A stretch of 64,000 nt of DNA, taken from assembly GCA_947168525.1 (NCBI GenBank), contig CAMVMG010000011.1:1-64000 (forward strand), in the 5' to 3' direction. The notes under the pieces were generated by a model. That model was given only the letters and a program-made list of their open reading frames with translations, was not told the origin of the DNA and did no database searches. A program made the translations under genes and the position numbers. This DNA comes from an uncultured Bacteroidales bacterium (lineage in GTDB: Bacteria; Bacteroidota; Bacteroidia; Bacteroidales; UBA932). Each line of letters opens with the position of its first letter. Position 1 is the first letter of the stretch. Shown here one piece after another: positions 52,990 to 62,172 of this stretch.

Positions 52990-55900
52990 AGGTCAAAGCT
53001 GAAGATCATGCCGATGTGATAAGGTTTCTGCACGGCCGTCTGGCCCAGCAGGGATCCGCCCAGCCAGGAGAAGGAAACCCCCACAGAACAGTCGAAGTTG
53101 ATGAACAGCAGGTGCGCTAGTTCGGCCGTAAGGTCTGCCCCGGCGCTCCAGAGGTTCCCTTTGCCCAGCCCCGAGTAATCGAAATGGGGCGTGAGCAGAA
53201 AGTTTTTGATGTAGGCGAAACGTCCCAGGGCAAGGTCCCCCACGTAAATGGGAACAGCATAGTCGGCCGTCATCCGCCACTGGTTGACGCTGCTTTGTGT
53301 CAGTGCCGTTGCCGCCGCGGAAGAAAACCCCCTTGGAAGCACATGGGCGACCGGGTCTCCGAACATCTGGTTTCCATTTCTCAAGAGGTGTTGGTAGAGG
53401 CCCGTCAGGCGCAAGCCCTGCGGGAGCCAAAGACCAGGAAGGTATCCGTAGGCATAGACATAGAGACTGGGCGTGAAAAGCGAGGAGAGGAACGGCCGGA
53501 GACTGGCGCCCACTTCTGCACCCACGCCCAGGCGGGGATAGACGGCACTTTCCGCCACGGGAAGCATCCAGTAGGAGCGTAGTGACGCCGACAACCGCTG
53601 CATCGGCCGGTTCTCCCCGGACTCCACGTCTTGAAAGCTGTAGGTGGCTGGCAGACCTTCGAAAATGGGCCCCGGAATGTTCCAGACCCGGGTACTGGTG
53701 CTGAATCCGTTGTTGGACAGGGCATACTGGATCTTGGGAACGATGCCTGAGAGATGACCGCCCTTGTTGAACCGCAGCGGGACATAGGTGCTCAGCTGGA
53801 CCGAATACAGGGGCCGGTTCCAAAGCGTTCCTTCCGCCCTGAGCTGATGGCCTCCCGCCTTGTCGTCGAAACGGGACAGGGTATATTGCCGGGCCCAGGA
53901 ACCGCCCAGGTCGAAGCTGGCCTCAAAGACCGGATACAGGCCACTGTAGGTGAGTTTTCCGTGGACCGAATGCATCCAGGGACCTCTTGTTTCCTCGTCC
54001 GGATGGGCGCTGTAGCCGATGTATCCCTGCAGGGACCCCAGTGTATTCTGGAAAAACGCCGTGGCGCCCAGCGAGGCGGTTTCGTACGAAAAATCAAGGC
54101 TCTGCGATTCGATATTGTCGTAGTTTACGTAGAAGGGCAGCCAGGTATGGAAGCGTAGCAGGTGGGGGAGTTTGAGGTAGGGTTTGGGCGCGGTCAAGGA
54201 AACGTCCGCCGCCTCTTCCACCGGCCCCAGGGCCCTTTCCTGGGCCGTCAGGGCATCTTCCATGGGATAGTGGTGTACATCGGCATAGGAGATCTCCCGG
54301 GGGCTCAGGTCCGTTACGGCAGTGCGGAACAGCATGGTTCCGTCCAACGTATAGCTTACGTGGTAGAAGTACCCGTCCAACTCATAGACGTCTGTGAGAC
54401 CGTAGCGGGAAGAGGTCATCTGCACCAGTTTCCCCTGGTCCGGATAGTAGCGGTAATACTCGTTGGCGCCTGTGCGGTCCGACACCCATTCCAGATACTC
54501 CGGGTCGAAGCCCATGTTCGCCACTTTCTGGATGGAGGGCGCAAAAACCGTCTCCCAGCGGCCGTCAGGGCTTATTTTGTAAATGCCGTATCCCTCCTCC
54601 GAGATGCCGGCGGTATAGATATCCCCTTTCCACCAGGCCGTCTCCGTGGCCTGGATTTCGTCCGGAACGGGGTAGCTCCGCAGAACCCGCCCGTCCTGGG
54701 CGCTGATGATGGTGATCCGGTTCCCGCCCGTATACGGATATTCCACCGTGCACACCTCCAGGCCGTCCGGGGAAGGACTGGGGCAGTACAGCCGTCCTTC
54801 CCGGGTGAGGTCGGTTATCTGGCCGGTATGGGTGTCGTAATAGCGGATAACCGAGCGGTGGGACAGCTCCCAGCGGGCATCTCCGACAGTTTCACACCAG
54901 TAAAGCCGGCCGAAGGTGTCGTCGTTCCATAGCGACTTGGCCGATGCACTCATGGGCGCCACCACTTCTTCCTTCCCGTCCACGAAGCGCACCAGCTCCC
55001 GTCCGCGCACATAACTGTCGCGCAGCATGTAGATGGCTCCGTTCAGGTAAATGGTAGCGGCGTAGGATGTAGGAAAACCGTCGACGGGATGAGAAATCTG
55101 TTCCTGGGGGATGAAGGGCCCCCGCTGCCGGGCTTCTTCCCGCCACTGGGTGTTCAGGCTTTCCAGAATACCGTTAAAAGTCTCTTTGAAGGGCTTCCCG
55201 GAGCGTTCTGCGGCCGTTTTCATCATGTTGCGCGGAGTAAAACTGAACGGTTTTCGGAGCGACCGGTTCAAGAAATCGGCCGTGAACAGGGGATAGTCGT
55301 AGAAATAACGCATGCCGCCCACAGTCAGGTACCCCAGCGTGTAATAATCCGGCGTTTCGTGCTTGAAAGAGCCATAGCGCCACCGGTCCCAGCTGCGGAA
55401 ATCTCCCTGGTCCAGGGCGACCCGGTAATAGTTCAGGAAATCGGCTGTGCGCGCACGTGTGCCGAAACCGTATCCCGTCTCGGTTGCCACGGCGTCTCCT
55501 TCGGCCAGGGCCAGGTCCAGGTACAGCAGGAAGCCCAGCGGGCTGGCGGCCTCTCCAGTTATATAATTCAGCGGTTTCAGGAAACCGCGGTACCCCAGTT
55601 GGAGCTGAGCCTGGTGCCGGGGTTCGTGGGTGAGGAGCTGGAGGTCCCAGGGGGCGGGGTCGCTCTCCAGGGGCTGCATCACCGTGTACAGGTCCATCCG
55701 TGAGGGGGCCCAGGAGACCGATCCGTTAGAGTAGCCGTTCCAGGTGTGCAGAACCACCGGCATCTTCCGCCACTGCAGGCTTCCTGGCGTCTGGCCGATA
55801 CTGTAGCCGGCGCTGACGCGGTACTTTTCCAGCCGGGTGGCATAACTACGGGCCAGAGAATCCGTTCCGGCAGGATAAATTACTTGATAATGAGGCGTTT

Positions 55901-56027
55901 CTATTGAATACCAGCGAAGGTGCCCCGGATCTGTCCCATTGCCGTAGAACTGTGCATGGACGACAGTGGTTCCCAGAAGGAGGGCACTTATGAGCAGGAA
56001 GCTTCTTTTTACTGAGGGTAATTTCAT
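52986..56027 (-). CDS. Surface gluzincin-like metalloprotease fused to propeller and outer-membrane barrel
   Basis: A 1013-residue exported protein with signal peptide 1-26 (ending TTVVHAQ). Residues about 35-290 form a peptidase-MA-like domain. HEPRH at 134-138 is an HExxH zinc motif, and AEGDAVATE at 175-183 resembles the downstream glutamate motif of gluzincins. Residues about 340-640 read as beta-propeller blades (IKSPDG-type YKISPDGRWETVF, LYCPSPSPDGLEVCTVEY). Residues about 680-1013 are aromatic amphipathic strands ending HIGMIFSFDL, an outer membrane barrel. ATG 56027 is used, with TACCTTTG at 56057-56050. A proteolytic role is inferred from the motif only. Confidence 0.7.
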   Translation of the reverse strand: MKLPSVKRSFLLISALLLGTTVVHAQFYGNGTDPGHLRWYSIETPHYQVIYPAGTDSLARSYATRLEKYRVSAGYSIGQTPGSLQWRKMPVVLHTWNGYSNGSVSWAPSRMDLYTVMQPLESDPAPWDLQLLTHEPRHQAQLQLGYRGFLKPLNYITGEAASPLGFLLYLDLALAEGDAVATETGYGFGTRARTADFLNYYRVALDQGDFRSWDRWRYGSFKHETPDYYTLGYLTVGGMRYFYDYPLFTADFLNRSLRKPFSFTPRNMMKTAAERSGKPFKETFNGILESLNTQWREEARQRGPFIPQEQISHPVDGFPTSYAATIYLNGAIYMLRDSYVRGRELVRFVDGKEEVVAPMSASAKSLWNDDTFGRLYWCETVGDARWELSHRSVIRYYDTHTGQITDLTREGRLYCPSPSPDGLEVCTVEYPYTGGNRITIISAQDGRVLRSYPVPDEIQATETAWWKGDIYTAGISEEGYGIYKISPDGRWETVFAPSIQKVANMGFDPEYLEWVSDRTGANEYYRYYPDQGKLVQMTSSRYGLTDVYELDGYFYHVSYTLDGTMLFRTAVTDLSPREISYADVHHYPMEDALTAQERALGPVEEAADVSLTAPKPYLKLPHLLRFHTWLPFYVNYDNIESQSLDFSYETASLGATAFFQNTLGSLQGYIGYSAHPDEETRGPWMHSVHGKLTYSGLYPVFEASFDLGGSWARQYTLSRFDDKAGGHQLRAEGTLWNRPLYSVQLSTYVPLRFNKGGHLSGIVPKIQYALSNNGFSTSTRVWNIPGPIFEGLPATYSFQDVESGENRPMQRLSASLRSYWMLPVAESAVYPRLGVGAEVGASLRPFLSSLFTPSLYVYAYGYLPGLWLPQGLRLTGLYQHLLRNGNQMFGDPVAHVLPRGFSSAAATALTQSSVNQWRMTADYAVPIYVGDLALGRFAYIKNFLLTPHFDYSGLGKGNLWSAGADLTAELAHLLFINFDCSVGVSFSWLGGSLLGQTAVQKPYHIGMIFSFDL

Positions 56028-56049
56028 GCTGAAAACACGTATCGTTACG

Positions 56050-56057
56050 CAAAGGTA
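56050..56057 (-). promoter_or_regulatory. -7 box TACCTTTG of the metalloprotease gene
   Basis: 22 nt before ATG 56027, back-to-back with the thyA promoter. Confidence 0.5.
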
Positions 56058-56079
56058 GTGAAATCTTGAAATAATTCCG

Positions 56080-56087
56080 TAAATTTG
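56080..56087 (+). promoter_or_regulatory. -7 box TAAATTTG of thyA
   Basis: Ends only 4 nt before ATG 56092, so transcription would begin at or next to the start codon. Confidence 0.65.
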
Positions 56088-56091
56088 CCTT

Positions 56092-56886
56092 ATGCAACAG
56101 TATTTAGACCTTCTCCGGCACATCCGCGCAAACGGTGTCATGAAACAGGACCGTACGGGAACGGGCACCCAAAGCGTGTTCGGCTACCAGATGCGCTTCA
56201 ACCTGCAGGAGGGCTTTCCTCTGCTTACCACCAAGAAAGTGCACCTCAAGTCCATCATCTACGAACTACTCTGGTTTCTTGCCGGGGACACCAACATCCA
56301 ATACCTCAAAGACCACGGTGTCTCCATCTGGGACGAGTGGGCCGACGAAAACGGCAATCTGGGTCCCGTATACGGCTATCAGTGGCGCAGCTGGCCTACA
56401 CCGGAGGGAGGGGTCATCGACCAGATTTCGATGGTTATCGACACTATTAAGCGAAATCCAGACTCCAGAAGGCTGCTTGTAACGGCCTGGAACCCCGCCG
56501 ACGTAGAAAAAATGGCCTTGCCCCCCTGCCACTGCCTGTTCCAGTTTTATGTGGCCGGAGGAAAACTGTCCTGCCAGCTGTACCAGCGCAGCGCAGACGT
56601 TTTTCTGGGCGTTCCCTTCAATATCGCCTCCTATGCCCTTCTCACCATGATGATTGCCCAGGTAACCGGCCTGGAACCTGGCGAGTTCGTGCATACAACA
56701 GGAGATACTCATATTTATCAGAACCATTTCGACCAGGTGGCCCTCCAACTCTCCCGGGAACCGCGCCCCCTGCCCGTGATGAAACTGAACCCGGACGTCA
56801 AGTCCATCTTTGATTTCAAGTACGAAGATTTCACCCTGGAAGGCTATGATCCCTGGCCTGCCATCAAAGCACCCGTCGCCGTTTAA
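56092..56886 (+). CDS. thyA: Thymidylate synthase
   Basis: A 264-residue folate-dependent enzyme converting dUMP to dTMP. It has [20 protein letters not shown], the catalytic Cys in [32 protein letters not shown], and [12 protein letters not shown], and ends KAPVAV. The oxidised folate it produces is the substrate of the DHFR domain encoded 1 bp after its stop. Confidence 0.97.
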   Translation: MQQYLDLLRHIRANGVMKQDRTGTGTQSVFGYQMRFNLQEGFPLLTTKKVHLKSIIYELLWFLAGDTNIQYLKDHGVSIWDEWADENGNLGPVYGYQWRSWPTPEGGVIDQISMVIDTIKRNPDSRRLLVTAWNPADVEKMALPPCHCLFQFYVAGGKLSCQLYQRSADVFLGVPFNIASYALLTMMIAQVTGLEPGEFVHTTGDTHIYQNHFDQVALQLSREPRPLPVMKLNPDVKSIFDFKYEDFTLEGYDPWPAIKAPVAV

Positions 56887-56887
56887 A

Positions 56888-58423
56888 ATGGAAAAGTGTC
56901 TAATAGTAGCCGTGGCCGACAACTGGGGCATCGGCGTAAAGAACGACCTCCCCTGGCATATTTCGGAGGATTTGCAGTATTTCAAGCGCACTACCCGCGG
57001 CTATCCCGTGATCATGGGTCGCACCACCTATTTCTCCCTGCCCCTGCATCCGCTTCCCGGGCGCAAGAACATCGTCCTGAACCTGGGCGGCGAAGACATC
57101 CCGGAAGCCACCTGCGTGTACTCCTTCGAGGAAGCCTTCAAGGAAGCCGAAGCCACCGGGGCGGAGAAATGCTTCGTGATGGGCGGCGCTTCCGTGTACC
57201 GCGCGGCCCTGCCGCAGATGGACCGGCTGTACATTACCCACGTGCACACGGATGTGAAAGATGCCGATGTCTTTTTCCCGGAGATAGATCCCGCCGTGTG
57301 GGAACGCGTGAGCACGTCTGAAACCCATACGGACCCGGAAACGGGCTACAGCTTTGAATTTGTCATTTATGAACGCAAGCATATGAACATCAAGAAAGAA
57401 ATCTGGGGGAAGACTCCGGAGGGCAAGGAAATCTGCTTCTACACCCTCAAAAACGCCTCGGGCGCGTATGTAAAACTGTGCAACATCGGCGCCGCCATCA
57501 CTTCCATCGTGGTACCGGACAAGGACGGCAAGCTGGGAGACGTGGTGCTGGGCTATGCCAATCCCCTGGATTACTTCGGGGATGGCCCCTGCATGGGCAA
57601 GGTGCCCGGCCGCTTTGCCAACCGTATTGCCAAAGGCAAGTTCACCCTGGACGGCAAGGAATACACCCTTCCCATCAACAACGGCCCCAACCACCTGCAC
57701 GGCGGCCCCAAGGGCTTCATGAACCAGGTCTGGGAAAGCCGTATCGATGGTAACTCGGTGGAATTCATGTATTTCTCGGAAGATGGCGAGGAAGGCTATC
57801 CCGGCAACCTGAAGGCCGTGGCACACTACACCTGGGGCGAGGACAACTCCCTCAAGCTCATCCTCACGGCAGAGTCGGACGCCCGCACGGTGGTGAACCT
57901 CACCAACCACGTCTATGTGAACCTGAACGGGGAGGGCTCCGGCACCGCGCTCAACCACAAGCTGGAACTTAACTGCTCCCAGTGGCTGCCCACGGACAGC
58001 ACCCTCATCCCGGAAGGGGAGCCCGCCGACGTGGCAGGAACCCCTATGGACTTTGTGGAGGCCAAGCCGCTGGGCCAGGATATCAAGGCCGATTTCCCCG
58101 CGCTAAAATACGGCAAGGGCTATGATAACTGCTGGCTGGTTGATGGCGCCATGCCCGGCCAGCTTTCCCCCGTTGCAGACCTCTGGGGAGATGTTTCCGG
58201 ACGCCATATGGAGGTGCTTTCCACCCAGCCCGCCGTACAGGTTTACACCGGAAACTGGCTCAAGGGCAGTCCCAAGGGCAAGAGCGGCGAATATGAAGAC
58301 TACGACGGCGTGGCCATCGAGTGCCAGCGATGCCCGGACTCCCCCAACCGGCCGGACTTCCCCACCACGGTGCTCAGGCCCGGCGAAGTTTACAAAGAGG
58401 CCATCATCTGGGTGTTCGACTAA
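56888..58423 (+). CDS. Fused dihydrofolate reductase and galactose mutarotase
   Basis: One uninterrupted 511-residue ORF. Residues 1-165 are a complete DHFR: IVAVADNWGIGVKNDLPWH, TTRGYPVIMGRTTYFSLP, CFVMGGASVYRAAL, ending SFEFVIYERKH. Residues 166-511 start with a Met (57383) and are a complete aldose 1-epimerase: NGPNHLHGGPKGF with the catalytic His, VVNLTNHVYVNLNGEGSG, and the catalytic Glu in DGVAIECQRCPDSPNRPDF. There is no linker, and no stop codon between them. Both halves keep their catalytic residues. DHFR serves the thyA cycle; the mutarotase serves galK at 51249. The product may be one bifunctional protein, or the mutarotase may also start internally at 57383. Read-through by loss of the folA stop, natural or by error, is the alternative. 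Confidence 0.85.
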   Translation: MEKCLIVAVADNWGIGVKNDLPWHISEDLQYFKRTTRGYPVIMGRTTYFSLPLHPLPGRKNIVLNLGGEDIPEATCVYSFEEAFKEAEATGAEKCFVMGGASVYRAALPQMDRLYITHVHTDVKDADVFFPEIDPAVWERVSTSETHTDPETGYSFEFVIYERKHMNIKKEIWGKTPEGKEICFYTLKNASGAYVKLCNIGAAITSIVVPDKDGKLGDVVLGYANPLDYFGDGPCMGKVPGRFANRIAKGKFTLDGKEYTLPINNGPNHLHGGPKGFMNQVWESRIDGNSVEFMYFSEDGEEGYPGNLKAVAHYTWGEDNSLKLILTAESDARTVVNLTNHVYVNLNGEGSGTALNHKLELNCSQWLPTDSTLIPEGEPADVAGTPMDFVEAKPLGQDIKADFPALKYGKGYDNCWLVDGAMPGQLSPVADLWGDVSGRHMEVLSTQPAVQVYTGNWLKGSPKGKSGEYEDYDGVAIECQRCPDSPNRPDFPTTVLRPGEVYKEAIIWVFD

Positions 58424-59373
58424 AGACCGGCCAGATAATCGAGGATTTTCTCCTGGGGGGCATCCTTCAGGAGAATTTTTTTATCGGCATCCAGCAGATA
58501 CAGGGACGGGATGCCGCGGACATGGTACAGGCGCTCCTCGGTAACGGCCATCCGGTGGTCGTACCCGCAGATCCAGTTTTTCGGGAACGTGTGCACCTGC
58601 GCCTTCCACTGGTCGACTTCCGGGTCGATGAACACGTCCACCACCTTGAGGCGGCCGTCAGAGATGGCCTTGCCCACCTGCGGCATCTGCTCCATCTGCT
58701 CCATTAGTTCCCGGCAGGCCGTACAGCCCGGATTGCCGAAGATTAGAAGGAGATGGCCGGCCTGGATGCCGTGGAGGGTCCGCACCCGGCCCTTGGTATC
58801 TGTAAAGGAGAAATCCGTGGCCACGGAACCCACGGGATTGCGGGCGCACATGGCGGCGTCGTAGCGGTATTTGGGCTTGTATTCATCTCCCACCAGGGGG
58901 GATTCGGCCAGGTGGGCGGCGAACACACCCCAGAGGTCTTCGTTGCGCACGGGGGAGTTGGGGTCGTACAGGTATTTGCCGGCCAGTTCCGACAGCTTGG
59001 GGAATACACGGGAATCCGGATAACGGAGCCCAAAAGCCTCCAGGAGGTTATAAAAGTTTGAGATGCTGGCCTTTCCGTTTTTGGAAGGGAGATTCTCCAG
59101 CAGGGTGGAGAACAGTCCCATCTGCTGTTCCACGTCCTCCTCCGTCACCCCGTTGAAATGCAGCGAGTCGCACAGATAGAGGCGGGAGGTGTCCAGGTAG
59201 CGGTCCCACAGGTGGGTGGCCATATAGTCCAGGCGCTCGGTGCCGTCGGTGAGCATGGCGGGAATTTCTACGGAGGGGAAGTTCCGCGCAGAGGGGGCGG
59301 GCGTCTTGGGGCCGCCGCAAGAGAGTGGAATAACGGCGGCGACGAGCGAAATAAGCAGTACAATCCGTTTCAT
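58420..59373 (-). CDS. DUF5106-type thioredoxin-fold lipoprotein
   Basis: A 317-residue lipoprotein with signal MKRIVLLISLVAAVIPLSC (lipobox Cys 19). The middle helical region (about 30-165) fits DUF5106. The C-terminal thioredoxin-like domain has GNPGCTACRELMEQ with a CxxC centre at about 217-220 and the cis-Pro region VRGIPSLYLLDADKK. It probably acts as a periplasmic redox protein. The gene converges with the DHFR-mutarotase gene, overlapping 4 bp. A TACATTTG box is at 59388-59381. Confidence 0.82.
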   Translation of the reverse strand: MKRIVLLISLVAAVIPLSCGGPKTPAPSARNFPSVEIPAMLTDGTERLDYMATHLWDRYLDTSRLYLCDSLHFNGVTEEDVEQQMGLFSTLLENLPSKNGKASISNFYNLLEAFGLRYPDSRVFPKLSELAGKYLYDPNSPVRNEDLWGVFAAHLAESPLVGDEYKPKYRYDAAMCARNPVGSVATDFSFTDTKGRVRTLHGIQAGHLLLIFGNPGCTACRELMEQMEQMPQVGKAISDGRLKVVDVFIDPEVDQWKAQVHTFPKNWICGYDHRMAVTEERLYHVRGIPSLYLLDADKKILLKDAPQEKILDYLAGL

Positions 59374-59380
59374 GGCAGGG

Positions 59381-59418
59381 CAAATGTAAGGATTTATTTC
59401 AAGAATTCATTATATTTG
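59381..59418. promoter_or_regulatory. Divergent -7 boxes: TACATTTG (-) and TATATTTG (+)
   Basis: TACATTTG at 59388-59381 serves the thioredoxin lipoprotein (7 nt from its ATG). TATATTTG at 59411-59418 serves the first SNF-family transporter (14 nt from ATG 59433). Confidence 0.55.
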
Positions 59419-59432
59419 CCAAAACGGACTTC

Positions 59433-60791
59433 ATGAAAAAGAGAGAGAACTTTGGCAGCCGGGCGGCCGTAATCATGGCCATGGCCGGGTCGGCGATTGG
59501 CTTGGGGAATATCTGGCGCTTTCCCTATCTAACCGGACAAAATGGGGGTGCGGCCTTTATCCTGATCTATATCGCATTCACGCTGCTACTCTCCCTGCCC
59601 ATTTTCCTGGCAGAATCCGCCATCGGCCGGCAGAGCGGAACCAACAGCCGCAGCGCCATCGCCGCCCTCATCCCCGGGCAGGCGGGCCGGGGGCTGGGCC
59701 TTCTCACCGTCATCACTCCTCTCTGGATTGTCTCCTACTATTCCGTGGTCGGGGGCTGGTCGCTGGATTACCTGGTCCAGGCTTGCCGGTTCACCTTCAT
59801 CCACACCCCGCCGGAGCAACTCACCGGGTCGTTCGAAGCCTTCATCGGCCGCACCTGGGTGCCCATGATCTGTCACCTGTGCTTCTTGCTGGTCACCGTG
59901 GTCATCGTCGCGTTCGGGGTGAAGGGCGGGATTGAAAAATTCAGTAAGTTCTGCATTCCGGTGCTGTTCCTGCTGGTGGTGCTTATTACAGTGTATTCTC
60001 TCTCATTGCCAGGTGCTTCCAAAGGCGTGGAATACCTGGTAAAGCCAGATTTTTCCAAGGTGACGGGCCATACCTTCATCGACGCTCTGGGACAGTCGTT
60101 CTATTCCCTGTCGCTGGGCATGGGCATCATCATAACCTATTCTTCGTATGTGAGCAAGGAGGAGAATCTGATGGTGGCCGGGGTGGGCACGTCGGTATGC
60201 GACCTGCTTTTCGCCTATCTGGCCGGGTTTGCCATCATGCCAGCGGTATTTGCGGCCGGAATCGCCCCCGGAAGCGGTCCGGGGCTCATTTTCGACACCC
60301 TCCCGTTCATTTTTTCCGAGATGGGACAGCAGTTGCCGGTGGTTAGTTCCATCGCTGCCATCCTGTTCTTCCTCACCATCCTCTTTGCAGCCCTTACCTC
60401 GTCGGTCTCGCTGATCGAGGTGGGGGTTGCCTTCCTCACGGAAACCCGGAAAATCAGCCGCAGGAAAGCCTGTTTCTGGCTTTTTCTCCTGTGCGGCGCC
60501 CTGGGAACCCTGGCATCCTTGTCCTTCGGCCCGCTTTCCGAGGTGCAGCTTTTCGGCGGTAACCTCTTTGACTTTGCCGACAGTTTCGCCTCCAATGTGC
60601 TCCTGGTGGCCGGCGGCTTCCTGGTAGTCATCCTGGCGGGCTGGATCATGCCCCGGGAAACGCTCTTTGCAGAACTCACTAACAACGGTACCAAACAACT
60701 GAATGTCAAGTTATTCCCGTTTGTTTATTTCCTAATCCGCTTCGTGGCGCCCCTGGGCATCGCAGCCATGATTATCTCCCTTGTGCTATGA
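59433..60791 (+). CDS. SNF/NSS-family sodium-dependent transporter 1
   Basis: A 452-residue membrane symporter of the LeuT fold with about 11-12 helices. It begins with the family hallmark GSRAAVIMAMAGSAIGLGNIWRFPY (TM1 substrate and sodium site; shown in part). TM3 has SYYSVVGGWSLDYL, and TM6/TM7 include ALGQSFYSLSLGMGIIITYS. It probably imports amino acids with sodium. It shares its plan and many blocks with the next gene, so the two are tandem paralogs. Confidence 0.92.
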   Translation: MKKRENFGSRAAVIMAMAGSAIGLGNIWRFPYLTGQNGGAAFILIYIAFTLLLSLPIFLAESAIGRQSGTNSRSAIAALIPGQAGRGLGLLTVITPLWIVSYYSVVGGWSLDYLVQACRFTFIHTPPEQLTGSFEAFIGRTWVPMICHLCFLLVTVVIVAFGVKGGIEKFSKFCIPVLFLLVVLITVYSLSLPGASKGVEYLVKPDFSKVTGHTFIDALGQSFYSLSLGMGIIITYSSYVSKEENLMVAGVGTSVCDLLFAYLAGFAIMPAVFAAGIAPGSGPGLIFDTLPFIFSEMGQQLPVVSSIAAILFFLTILFAALTSSVSLIEVGVAFLTETRKISRRKACFWLFLLCGALGTLASLSFGPLSEVQLFGGNLFDFADSFASNVLLVAGGFLVVILAGWIMPRETLFAELTNNGTKQLNVKLFPFVYFLIRFVAPLGIAAMIISLVL

Positions 60792-62146
60792 GTAAAGGAA
60801 GGGAGAACTTCGGCAGCAGGGCTGCGGTAATCATGGCCATGGCAGGGTCGGCCATCGGTTTGGGAAACATCTGGCGTTTCCCCTATATCCTGGGGCAGTA
60901 TGGCGGGGCGGCCTTCATCCTGCTGTATATTGTAGCGTCGCTGCTGGTGGCGCTACCCATTTTCTTTGCCGAGTCCGTCATTGGCCGCCGGAGCCGCTCC
61001 AATGCCTATGGTGCCCTCCGAAAACTGGCTCCCGGCACTCGCTGGCACTGGGCGGGCATCCTCACCATCGTGTCGCCCCTCCTGATCCTCAGCTATTATT
61101 CGGTGGTGGGCGGCTGGTCGGTCCAGTACCTGTTCAAGTCGCTCTCGTTCGACTTTACATCGGCCCCGGCAGAGGTGGTTTCCGGCTATTTCGGCACGTT
61201 CATCTCCTCCACCTGGCAGCCCATCCTCTCCCATACAGCTTTCATGGCCATGGTGGCGGGCATCGTGCTGGGCGGCGTAAAGAAGGGAATCGAGAAATTC
61301 TCCAACATTGCCATGCCGGTGCTGTTCGTACTCATCGTGGCCATCATCGTGTATTCCCTCACCCTGCCTGGGTCGGCTAAAGGCGTGGCGTACCTGCTCA
61401 AGCCGGATTTCTCCAAGCTCAATGCCGACGCTGGCGCGGCGGCCCTGGGCCAGGCCTTCTTCTCGCTTTCCCTGGGGGTGGGCACCATCCTCACCTATGC
61501 TTCCTACGTGAAAAAGGAAGAGAACCTGATCGTGTCCGGCCTGGGAACGGCGGTCTCGGACCTGCTGTTTGCCGTGATGGCGGGCTTTGCTATCATGCCG
61601 GCGGTGTTCTCGGCCGGCATCGAGCCCGGGACAGGACCGGGGCTGGTGTTCGAGACCCTGCCCTTTATTTTCAACCGGATGGCAGGTTCCCTGCCGCTTG
61701 TGAGCGCCCTCATTGCTATCGTGTTCTTCGTGGCCATCCTGGCTGCGGCCCTCACGTCGGCCATATCCATGCTGGAGGTGGGCGTCGCCTTCCTCACGGA
61801 AGAAAAGGGAATGAAACGGGTTCCCGCCACGTTGCTGCTGGCCTTTTTCACCTGGCTCATCGGCATCCTGTGCAGCCTGTCGTTCGGCCCCTTGAGCGGG
61901 GTCCATATCCTGGGAGATGCGTTTTTTGATTTCCTGGACCACCTGTGCTCCAACTGGCTCATGCCGCTGGGCGGCCTGGTTTTCACCCTTTTCGTGGGCT
62001 GGAAGCTGCCCAAGGCCGATGTCCGGGACGAACTCACCAACGGCGGCACCTGCAACCGCGTCCTGTACCGGGTGTTCTATTATCTGATCCGATTCGTGGC
62101 GCCGGTGGGTATTGTGGTGGTATTCCTGACGAACCTTCTCTTGTAA
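60788..62146 (+). CDS. SNF/NSS-family sodium-dependent transporter 2
   Basis: A 452-residue paralog of the preceding protein, equal in length, with the same TM1 motif and SYYSVVGGWSVQYL. The TM6 region reads ALGQAFFSLSLGVGTILTYA. Start ATG overlaps the first gene's TGA (ATGA), implying translation coupling. Differences concentrate in loops and in TM5 and later helices, so substrates may differ. Paired NSS genes could also act as a heteromeric system, but no family precedent is claimed. Confidence 0.92.
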   Translation: MSKGRENFGSRAAVIMAMAGSAIGLGNIWRFPYILGQYGGAAFILLYIVASLLVALPIFFAESVIGRRSRSNAYGALRKLAPGTRWHWAGILTIVSPLLILSYYSVVGGWSVQYLFKSLSFDFTSAPAEVVSGYFGTFISSTWQPILSHTAFMAMVAGIVLGGVKKGIEKFSNIAMPVLFVLIVAIIVYSLTLPGSAKGVAYLLKPDFSKLNADAGAAALGQAFFSLSLGVGTILTYASYVKKEENLIVSGLGTAVSDLLFAVMAGFAIMPAVFSAGIEPGTGPGLVFETLPFIFNRMAGSLPLVSALIAIVFFVAILAAALTSAISMLEVGVAFLTEEKGMKRVPATLLLAFFTWLIGILCSLSFGPLSGVHILGDAFFDFLDHLCSNWLMPLGGLVFTLFVGWKLPKADVRDELTNGGTCNRVLYRVFYYLIRFVAPVGIVVVFLTNLLL

Positions 62147-62172
62147 ATGTACACCATCCATCAATCGATCAT

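Noticed and set aside
60953..62164. 403-residue open frame on the minus strand
   Set aside because: Antisense to the second SNF-family transporter; composition is His/Gln/Glu-rich, typical of a shadow.
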